Source: Nocardioides sp. (GTDB lineage: Bacteria > Actinomycetota > Actinomycetes > Propionibacteriales > Nocardioidaceae). From it: a DNA stretch of 13,267 bases. Location: NCBI GenBank assembly GCA_003519585.1, contig DOWL01000149.1, forward strand, positions 431-13,697, written 5' to 3'. Position numbers and translations under genes: made by a program. The notes under the pieces are model-generated. The model was not told where the DNA came from. It searched no databases and saw only the letters and a list, made by a program, of their open reading frames with translations. Below are positions 7,169-12,556 of this stretch, one piece after another. The stretch's first letter is position 1. Every line of letters starts with the position of its first letter.

Positions 7169-7174
7169 AGGGTA
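7169..7174 (-). promoter_or_regulatory. Probable rnpB -10 element
   Basis: TACCCT on the minus strand (7174-7169) lies 6 bases before the G that begins helix P1 at 7162, exactly where the -10 should be if transcription starts at the mature 5' end. No recognisable -35 is seen 17 bp further out; that position falls in the 11-bp tandem repeats at 7191-7234. Confidence 0.55.
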
Positions 7175-7190
7175 CGGGATCGCGGCCGGG

Positions 7191-7234
7191 GACGAGCCTG
7201 AGACGAGCCTCAGACGAGCCTCAGACGAGCCTGG
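7191..7234. repeat. Four tandem 11-bp repeats upstream of rnpB
   Basis: The unit GACGAGCCTSR is repeated four times without spacers at 7191-7201, 7202-7212, 7213-7223 and 7224-7234; the two middle copies are identical (GACGAGCCTCA). On the minus strand the array encodes the last codons of the transglutaminase gene (R-L-V-stop) and then continues to about 17 bp upstream of the rnpB -10. The 11-bp period is close to one helical turn. Confidence 0.85.
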
Positions 7235-8066
7235 TCAGCTCAACGGAGACGGTCATGGCGCTCGTCGCGGCGCCGGAGTAGACGCCGCTGATCGGTTTGA
7301 CGTCGTCGTAGTCGCGGCCGGCGGCGACCACGACGTACCGGTCGTCGGGTTCGGTCGCGGCGGTCACGTCGAAGGGGTGCCAGCCGTCGTCCCACCACTC
7401 CAGCCAGGCGTGCGAGGAGCCCGCGACGGTCTCGCCGATCACGGGGTCGGAGGACGGATGGAAGTAGCCGGACACGTACCGCGCCGGGATGCCCAACGAG
7501 CGCAGCCCGCCGATCGCGAGGTGGGCCATGTCTTGGCAGACGCCAGCCCGCTGGTCCCAGGAGTGTGCGGCATCGGTGTGCACGTCGGTGGCGCCGGGGA
7601 GGTACTCTACTTCGCCCGCGACGAGCGCGCACACCCGGCGCGCGGCCTCGCCGGGTAGGGCGGCGTCGGCGGCGGCCTTCTGGACTCGATGGGCGAAATC
7701 CTCCGGCGGAGCGACGAGACCGGGCAGGCCGAGGTACTCGTTCCAGCGGTCCGCGACCTCGACGGCCTCCAGCTGCTGCCACGTGGTGCTCGGAGCGGCG
7801 GCGCGAGCGCGGTTGACCTGCACCGTCGACGTGGCGGTCACCGTCATCGACTCGTGGGGGTCGACCACCTCGAAGGCGATGACGTGGCTGCCGAAGTAGT
7901 CGCGGTATTCGTAGGTCCACGGCGCCGGCGTCACCTCGAGCCGGGTGTGCACGACGATCTGCTCCGGCGTCGTGACCGGAGTCAGCCTGGCCTGGTTGTA
8001 CGACGCGACCGCCTTGCCGTCGTACGCGAACCGGGTCGCATGGACGACGCGCAGCTGCATGCTCAC
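7221..8066 (-). CDS. Transglutaminase-like cysteine protease with N-terminal beta domain
   Basis: A 281-residue protein with the bacterial transglutaminase N-terminal region (about 4-85) followed by a papain-like transglutaminase core. The catalytic triad is intact: Cys177 in GVCQDMAHL, His219 in SSHAWLEWW and Asp233 in PFDVT. The surrounding SLGIPARYVSGYF (190-202) is typical. There is no signal peptide, so the enzyme is probably cytoplasmic. In bacteria this fold usually acts as a peptidase or amidase, and in this gene context it is predicted to process the product of the neighbouring ATP-grasp enzyme. The start is GTG 8066: it overlaps the alpha-E stop as GTGA and has GGGGG 7 bases upstream. 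ATG 8060, two codons later, is the alternative. The stop lies within the 11-bp repeats. Confidence 0.93.
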   Translation of the reverse strand: MSMQLRVVHATRFAYDGKAVASYNQARLTPVTTPEQIVVHTRLEVTPAPWTYEYRDYFGSHVIAFEVVDPHESMTVTATSTVQVNRARAAAPSTTWQQLEAVEVADRWNEYLGLPGLVAPPEDFAHRVQKAAADAALPGEAARRVCALVAGEVEYLPGATDVHTDAAHSWDQRAGVCQDMAHLAIGGLRSLGIPARYVSGYFHPSSDPVIGETVAGSSHAWLEWWDDGWHPFDVTAATEPDDRYVVVAAGRDYDDVKPISGVYSGAATSAMTVSVELTRLV

Positions 8067-8992
8067 GCGGTCACCCCCTGCCAGGCCAACGGCTCGGAGC
8101 CGGCGAAGTAGCGGCGGGCCACTGCGTCGGTGGCGTGCATGCACGCGACCTGGACCCGCTCCATCTCGTGGGCGAGGTCGGCCATCAGGTCGGACAGGTT
8201 GCGGTATTCCAACTCGGCGCGCATCCGGCCCAACAGCCGCACCGCCTCGTTCTGGAACCCGGCCCGCTGGGCCGACTCGACGTTCTCCAGACACTGTTCG
8301 GCGCGGTTGAGCGCGAACACCACCGACCGTGGGAAGAGCCGGTCGAGCAGCAGGAACTCGGCCGCGCTGCGCTCGGTCTCGACGCCGCGGTAGGTGCGCA
8401 GGAACGCTTCGTAGGCGCCGCAGGCGCGCAGCGTCGGCGTCCACGGCTGGCCCGAGCCCCCCGCGAGGGCCGCGCTGGCGACCAGCCGCGAGGTCATGTC
8501 GGCGCGCTCCACGCACCGGCCGAGCATGAGGAAGTGCCAGCCCTCGTCGCGCACGGTCGTCGCGTCCGCGGTGCCGTTGATCAACGCCGCCCGCTCACGC
8601 ACCCACTGGAAGATCGCGGGTGCGCGCATTCGCTGGAGCTGGCCGCTCGGGATGGCGCGGTACGTCGTGTTGATGGCCTCCCACATGGGCACCGAGAGGG
8701 TCTCCCTGGCCCGGCGGGCACCCTCCCGGGCGGCCATCAGCGCCGAGGCGATCGAGGTCGACGACGACGGGTCGTAGCAGAGCACGTCCAACACATACGC
8801 CACGTCGGTGCGGCCTTCGGGAGGCTCGTCGACGCCCATGATCGAGAGCAACGCCCGGCAGGTCGGCTCCTCGTCGATCGTGGAGTCCTCGAGGATGAGC
8901 TGGGTCTGTACGTCGAGGATCCGGGCGGTGTCTTCGGCACGCTCGACGTACCGGCCGATCCAGAACATCGACTCCGCGATCCGGCTCAACAC
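8063..8992 (-). CDS. Alpha-E domain protein (DUF403)
   Basis: A 309-residue, almost wholly alpha-helical protein matching the alpha-E family in length and sequence. It shows the family's internal duplication: WIGRYVERAEDTARI (11-25) and LGRCVERADMTSRL (157-170), both with the G-R-x-V-E-R-A core. It is rich in Glu and Arg and has no signal or membrane segment. The family is almost always encoded beside circularly permuted ATP-grasp and transglutaminase-like genes and is inferred to be part of a peptide-forming system; its own activity is unknown. The start is GTG 8992, 7 bases after GGGGG, overlapping the end of the ATP-grasp gene by 7 bases (GTGTTGA). The frame is open far upstream, but that stretch is a shadow of the ATP-grasp gene. 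It ends in a GTGA overlap with the transglutaminase gene. Confidence 0.95.
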   Translation of the reverse strand: MLSRIAESMFWIGRYVERAEDTARILDVQTQLILEDSTIDEEPTCRALLSIMGVDEPPEGRTDVAYVLDVLCYDPSSSTSIASALMAAREGARRARETLSVPMWEAINTTYRAIPSGQLQRMRAPAIFQWVRERAALINGTADATTVRDEGWHFLMLGRCVERADMTSRLVASAALAGGSGQPWTPTLRACGAYEAFLRTYRGVETERSAAEFLLLDRLFPRSVVFALNRAEQCLENVESAQRAGFQNEAVRLLGRMRAELEYRNLSDLMADLAHEMERVQVACMHATDAVARRYFAGSEPLAWQGVTA

Positions 8993-10653
8993 GGCGTTGC
9001 CCCCGATCGAGGTCCCTGCTGTTGCTGCTGTTGTTGCTGCTGCTGCTGCTGGTGTTGGTTGTGCCCCTGCAGGTCGCTCAACACGGGCCCGACGGCGAGT
9101 TCGGGTCCGTGGTGCATCGGGGTGGGGGGCGGAGTGGAGGTCGGCGTGGAGGTCGGTGGCGCGGCCGCTGCCGGCTCGTCTGCCGCCGCATCGGACAGCT
9201 CCTCGGTCAGCTCGACCTGGGTCGGACCGGCCAGCACCCAGGTGTCCTTGGAACCGCCCCCGCGCGAGGAGTTGACGATCAGCTCGCCCTCGGCGAGCGC
9301 CACCCGGGTCAGCCCGCCCGGAAGCACCCAGATGCGGGAGCCGTCGTTGACCGCGAACGGTCGCAGGTCGACGTGCCGCGGACCGAGGGAGCCGTCGACG
9401 AAGGTCGGCACCGTGGACAGCTGGACGACCGGTTGCGCGATCCACGACCGAGGGTCGGCGAGCACTTTGCCCCGCAGCTCGTCGAGCTCCGCGGCGGTCG
9501 CGGCGGGACCGATGACGATGCCCTTGCCGCCGGATCCGTCGACGGGCTTGAGCACCAGCTCGTCGAGCCGGTCGAGCACCTCCTCGCGGGCCTGTGCGTC
9601 GTCCATCCGCCACGTGTCGACGTTGCGCAGCACCGGCTCCTCGGAGAGGTAGTAGCGGATGATGTCGGGGAGATAGGTGTAGACGAGCTTGTCGTCGGCC
9701 ACGCCGTTGCCGACGGCGTTCGCCAAGGTGACGTTCCCGGCTCGGGCGGCGTCGAGGAGGCCGGGCACGCCGAGCACGGAGTCGGCGCGGAAGTGGACGG
9801 GGTCGAGGAAGTCGTCGTCGATGCGCCGGTAGATGACGTGCACCGGCTCGAGACCGTGGGTCGTCCGCATCATCACCCGGCCGCGGCGGCACTCGAGGTC
9901 GCGACCCTCGACCAACTCGACGCCCATGGTCCGGGCCAGCAGGGCGTGCTCGAAGTACGCGCCGTTGAACACGCCCGGAGTCAGCACGACCACCGACGGA
10001 TCCGGCACTCCTGCTGGAGCGGCCGCCCGTAGCGCCTGCAGCAGCCGGAGCGGGTAACCGGCGACCGGCCGGATCCGGTGTTCGGCGATCGTCTCGGGCA
10101 GCGCGGCGGAGATCGCGCGCCGGTTGGTCATCACGTAGGAGACCCCCGACGGCACCCGGACGTTGTCCTCCAGGACCCGGAACTCACCCGCGTCGTCGCG
10201 GACCAGGTCGATCCCGCTCACGTGCACGCGAACGCCGTTGGGTGGCCGCACGCTGGCGGCGGCCCGGTGGTAGTGCGAGGAGGTGGTGATCACCTGGCGC
10301 GGGATCACGCCGTCGTCGAAGACCTGCCCGGTGTCGTACACGTCGGCGAGGAACAGCTCCAAGGCCCGGACCCGCTGCTGGACGCCCTTCTCGATCCGGG
10401 TCCAGGTGTCCATCTCGATCACGCGCGGCAAGATGTCGAGCGGGAAGGCCCGCTCCTCGCCGCCGATGTCGAAGGTGACCCCTTGGTCGAGGTAGCCGGC
10501 CTGCAGCGCCTCCACGCGGCTGACCAGCTCGGGCGTGGTCATCGTCTGGAGCGAGGTGCGGAGCCGCGCGTACGGCGGCCGGAGTTCGGCGCCGTCGTAC
10601 ATCTCGTCGTAGGCCGGGCCCGACGAGCGGTATCCGTCGAACATGGCCGTCAT
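8986..10653 (-). CDS. Circularly permuted ATP-grasp protein with low-complexity polyQ tail
   Basis: A 555-residue member of the circularly permuted ATP-grasp family (DUF404/DUF407), thought to form amide bonds using ATP. Landmarks: SSHYHRAA (125-132), VRVHVSGIDLVRDDAGEFRV (141-160) then LEDNVRVPSGVSYVMTNR (161-178), VLTPGVFNGAYFEHALLA (223-240), IYRRIDDDFLDP (274-285), ANAVGNGVADDK (311-322), the glycine-rich loop LKPVDGSGGKGIVIGP (368-383), and RHVDLRPFAV (426-435). The usual fold ends near 480. Beyond it is a Pro/Thr/Ala-rich tail (TSTPTSTPPPTPMHH, 501-515) ending in 12 glutamines (535-546). ATG 10653 is preferred: TAGGTT lies 6 bases before it, fitting a leaderless mRNA; ATG 10644 is also possible. 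First gene of a three-gene operon with alpha-E and transglutaminase. Confidence 0.95.
   Translation of the reverse strand: MTAMFDGYRSSGPAYDEMYDGAELRPPYARLRTSLQTMTTPELVSRVEALQAGYLDQGVTFDIGGEERAFPLDILPRVIEMDTWTRIEKGVQQRVRALELFLADVYDTGQVFDDGVIPRQVITTSSHYHRAAASVRPPNGVRVHVSGIDLVRDDAGEFRVLEDNVRVPSGVSYVMTNRRAISAALPETIAEHRIRPVAGYPLRLLQALRAAAPAGVPDPSVVVLTPGVFNGAYFEHALLARTMGVELVEGRDLECRRGRVMMRTTHGLEPVHVIYRRIDDDFLDPVHFRADSVLGVPGLLDAARAGNVTLANAVGNGVADDKLVYTYLPDIIRYYLSEEPVLRNVDTWRMDDAQAREEVLDRLDELVLKPVDGSGGKGIVIGPAATAAELDELRGKVLADPRSWIAQPVVQLSTVPTFVDGSLGPRHVDLRPFAVNDGSRIWVLPGGLTRVALAEGELIVNSSRGGGSKDTWVLAGPTQVELTEELSDAAADEPAAAAPPTSTPTSTPPPTPMHHGPELAVGPVLSDLQGHNQHQQQQQQQQQQQQGPRSGATPC
9016..9051 (-). repeat. 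CAG/CAA repeat encoding polyglutamine
   Basis: Twelve glutamine codons in a row near the 3' end of the ATP-grasp gene. On the coding strand the order is five CAG, two CAA, two CAG, one CAA, two CAG. The interruptions would limit but not prevent slippage. The tract lies 24 bases upstream of the alpha-E start codon. Confidence 0.95.
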
Positions 10654-10659
10654 GTACCC

Positions 10660-10688
10660 AACCTAGTAAACGAGATGGCGCGTATGTT
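10660..10688. promoter_or_regulatory. Divergent leaderless-type promoters in a 43-bp gap
   Basis: The gap 10654-10696 separates two outward-facing genes. On the minus strand TAGGTT (10665-10660) is 6 bases before ATG 10653; on the plus strand TATGTT (10683-10688) is 8 bases before ATG 10697. Neither gene has a Shine-Dalgarno. TAnnnT at this distance is the usual signature of leaderless transcripts in actinobacteria. Exactly 17 bp separates the two hexamers, so each occupies the other's -35 position. This is a motif-based inference. Confidence 0.45.
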
Positions 10689-10696
10689 TCAGCGGC

Positions 10697-10876
10697 ATGA
10701 CGTACTGGTACTGCCTCAACCATCATGCCGTCGAGGGCACCGACGGCTGCGCGTACAAGGATCGGCTCGGGCCCTACGACACCGAGGCCGAGGCCGCCCG
10801 GGCGCTCGAGAAGGTCAAGGAGCGCAACGAGGAGTGGGACAACGACCCCAACTGGAACGACAACCTCGAGGACTGA
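10697..10876 (+). CDS. 59-aa SPOR-like small protein
   Basis: A 59-residue acidic protein, MTYWYCLNHHAVEG followed by TDGC, then RLGPYDTEAEAARALEKVKE (23-42) and a tail rich in Asp, Asn, Glu and Trp. The LGPY.T..EAA.ALE segment resembles short actinobacterial proteins that annotation pipelines label SPOR-domain-like; a C-x2-H plus later Cys (C6, H9, C18) might bind a metal, which is speculative. The start ATG 10697 has no Shine-Dalgarno but a TATGTT hexamer 8 bases upstream. Codon use is typical of the genome (nearly all third positions G or C), supporting a real gene despite its size. The 90-aa membrane protein gene follows after 12 bases, so they are probably co-transcribed, and both diverge from the ATP-grasp operon. 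Confidence 0.85.
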   Translation: MTYWYCLNHHAVEGTDGCAYKDRLGPYDTEAEAARALEKVKERNEEWDNDPNWNDNLED

Positions 10877-10888
10877 GCGAGTCACGAG

Positions 10889-11161
10889 GTGGCGATTCCG
10901 CAGCGCGACAAGGCGTCGCCGTGGCCGTTCCTGGCCATGATCGGGATGGCCGGCTGCTTCTTCCTGTACGCCGTCAGTGGCCTGCTCGCGCCGTGGTACG
11001 GCATCGCGCTGCTGCTGGCGATCTGGGTGGGTCTTTTCGTGGTCGCGGTCCGCTGGTGGACGCCGCATCCGCGGCTGACCCTGCTGCTGCCGGTGGTCGC
11101 GCTGGTCGTGTGGTTCGTGGTCCTGACGCTGGGGGAACTGCTGCTCGACTGGACCGCTTGA
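10889..11161 (+). CDS. Small three-helix membrane protein
   Basis: A 90-residue protein with three hydrophobic helices (about 14-34, 37-55 and 63-84) and a short charged N-terminus (MAIPQRDKASPWPF). No recognised family. The GTG at 10889 gives a sensible short cytoplasmic N-terminus, but its Shine-Dalgarno (GAG directly before it) is poor; translation may depend on coupling to the 59-aa gene ending 12 bases upstream. A later ATG at residue 17 would remove part of helix 1 and is unlikely. The gene faces the PQQ-type dehydrogenase with only 18 bases between stops; I see no convincing terminator hairpin there. Confidence 0.75.
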   Translation: MAIPQRDKASPWPFLAMIGMAGCFFLYAVSGLLAPWYGIALLLAIWVGLFVVAVRWWTPHPRLTLLLPVVALVVWFVVLTLGELLLDWTA

Positions 11162-11179
11162 TCCCGCTGCTTGAGGAAC

Positions 11180-12361
11180 TCAGCGCGGGGTGACTCGCAG
11201 GATCTTGTCCTGGCCGCCGCCGTTGTCGGTGGTGACGAGCAGGTCGCCGTTCGCCGACTGGACGACCTGACGGATCCGGCCGTACTGCTGCAGCACCGCC
11301 GGCGTACGGGCCTTGCGCAGCTTGCCCTTGGCATTGAACGTCAGGAACACGACCCGGCTCGCCTTGAGGCAGGCCACGGCCAGCGCGCCATCGAGGGAAC
11401 CCCATTTCTTGCCGTCGACGAATGAGCCGCCGGACGTCGCGAGCGTGGGATTGCCCGAACTCCAGCGCGCCCGGACCTGGTGACCGGGGAGTGACTGGTC
11501 GGTCATCGGGACCGACTCGTTGTAGCCGGGCACGGGGTTGTAGCCGTAGTCGCCGCCGTTGACCAGGCGGTTGACCTCGTCGTCGCGGTTGGTGCCCTGC
11601 TCGATCGACCAGAGTGTGCCGTCGGCCCGCTCGGTCACGCCCTGGACGTTGCGGTGGCCGTAGGTGTGCACGTAGCGGCGCGGCCCGTCCTGGTTCACGA
11701 ACGGGTTGGCCGGCCACGGGGCCCCGGTGAACCGGTCCAGCCGCAGCGTCTTGCCGCCCAACGAGTCGAGATCCTCGGGGTTGGTGCCCGTTGCCGCGTC
11801 GCCCGTACCGACCAAGAGCGAGCCGTCCGAGGTGACGATCAGCCGGCACCCGCCGTGCCGACCCGACGTGGTCGGGAACCCGCCCACCAACTCGCGGTCC
11901 AACTTGGCCCGCTTGAGCCGCTTGTCGAGCGTCCAAGCGGTGACATGGACGTCGTGCCCGCCGTTCCCGGTGAACCCGCCCTGACACGTGTAGATGCGCC
12001 GGTTCTTCGTGAAGCCCGGGTCGACCTCGAGTCCCATCAGGCCCGTCTCGCCGGACACCCACACCGAACTGCTCGGGAACTTCACGCGACGTACGTGCCC
12101 CTTGCGGAACACCGACAGCGTCGCCCGGTCCCGCTGTGTGAACAACAGCGCACCCCCTGGCAGCGACCGCACGTCCCACGGGTGGTCGAGCTGGGACACC
12201 ACCGTCCGGACCTTGAGCTTGGGTGCCTTGCGTCCTGGGCCTGGTGGCGAGCTTTTCGTGGCGGTAGGTGTCGCTGCGGGTCGAGCCGTTGCCGGTTGGG
12301 CCGCTGCCGGCGCAATGGGGACGAGCATGGCCAGGACGAGCGAGAGCAGCACCGAGCGCAT
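11180..12361 (-). CDS. Exported PQQ-dependent sugar dehydrogenase homologue
   Basis: A 393-residue six-bladed beta-propeller protein of the soluble glucose/aldose dehydrogenase family (GSDH), which oxidises sugars with pyrroloquinoline quinone. A Sec signal peptide is clear (MRSVLLSLVLAMLVPIAPAAA, cut near 21), followed by a Pro/Thr/Ala-rich linker to about 45. Family blocks: HPWDVRSLPGGALLFTQRD (60-78), ETGLMGLEVDPGF (105-117), GRHGGCRLIVTSDGSLLVGT (167-186) then GD, GGKTLRLDRFTG (202-213), YGHRNVQGV (234-242) and EQGTNRDDEVNRL (254-266). His169 and Arg237 fall where the catalytic His and quinone-binding Arg are expected. The usual EHG is EQG here. ATG 12361 fits the signal peptide and has TACCTT 7 bases upstream, so the upstream in-frame extension is rejected. 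No PQQ synthesis genes are nearby. Confidence 0.9.
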   Translation of the reverse strand: MRSVLLSLVLAMLVPIAPAAAQPATARPAATPTATKSSPPGPGRKAPKLKVRTVVSQLDHPWDVRSLPGGALLFTQRDRATLSVFRKGHVRRVKFPSSSVWVSGETGLMGLEVDPGFTKNRRIYTCQGGFTGNGGHDVHVTAWTLDKRLKRAKLDRELVGGFPTTSGRHGGCRLIVTSDGSLLVGTGDAATGTNPEDLDSLGGKTLRLDRFTGAPWPANPFVNQDGPRRYVHTYGHRNVQGVTERADGTLWSIEQGTNRDDEVNRLVNGGDYGYNPVPGYNESVPMTDQSLPGHQVRARWSSGNPTLATSGGSFVDGKKWGSLDGALAVACLKASRVVFLTFNAKGKLRKARTPAVLQQYGRIRQVVQSANGDLLVTTDNGGGQDKILRVTPR

Positions 12362-12368
12362 GGGCTGC

Positions 12369-12393
12369 AAGGTACCCACATTCCATGCGCATG
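12369..12393 (-). promoter_or_regulatory. Leaderless promoter and palindrome before the dehydrogenase
   Basis: On the minus strand TACCTT (12374-12369) is followed by seven bases and ATG 12361, the standard spacing for a leaderless actinobacterial transcript; no Shine-Dalgarno is present. Ten bases further upstream is a perfect 10-bp palindrome, CATGCGCATG (12384-12393), between the -10 and the -35 position, where a repressor could bind. No -35 consensus was seen. The rest of the gap to 12556 holds no gene or clear promoter for the plus-strand neighbour. Confidence 0.5.
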
Positions 12394-12556
12394 CGGTCAG
12401 ATGGCGTGGGTTGGTGCTCGTGGTGAGGGAGACAGTCGACCTTTTTCCGAGGCGAGCCGTCCAGGTACCTTTCACAGCTCTCTTGTCCGGCGCTGTCATC
12501 CACAGGTGTTGATGAGGCGGGGGCGCCGCCCGAGATCGTCAGACGAGCCTGGTTCC

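Noticed and set aside
7191..7234. Possible CRISPR-like array
   Set aside because: The 11-bp units are contiguous with no spacers, and are far too short for CRISPR repeats.
6327..7658. Plus-strand 443-codon frame
   Set aside because: It runs out of frame through cspA, a terminator and rnpB; RNase P RNA identity explains the central part.
8135..9652. Long plus-strand open frame (505 codons) with a run of cysteines and leucine runs
   Set aside because: It is the antisense of the alpha-E and ATP-grasp genes; the homopolymer runs are the complement of the CAG/CAA tract, and no family motif is present.
9022..10032. Plus-strand 336-codon frame starting with poly-leucine resembling a signal peptide
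   Set aside because: The leucines are the complement of the polyQ codons; the rest is Val/Asp/Arg-rich antisense composition typical of shadow frames.
11162..11179. Terminator between the convergent 90-aa and dehydrogenase genes
   Set aside because: Only a CGCTG/CAGCG pairing of 5 bp was found with an 11-base loop; not convincing.
12496..12504. DnaA-box-like TCATCCACA
   Set aside because: A single near match; an origin needs clusters of boxes and dnaA/dnaN neighbours, none of which are present.
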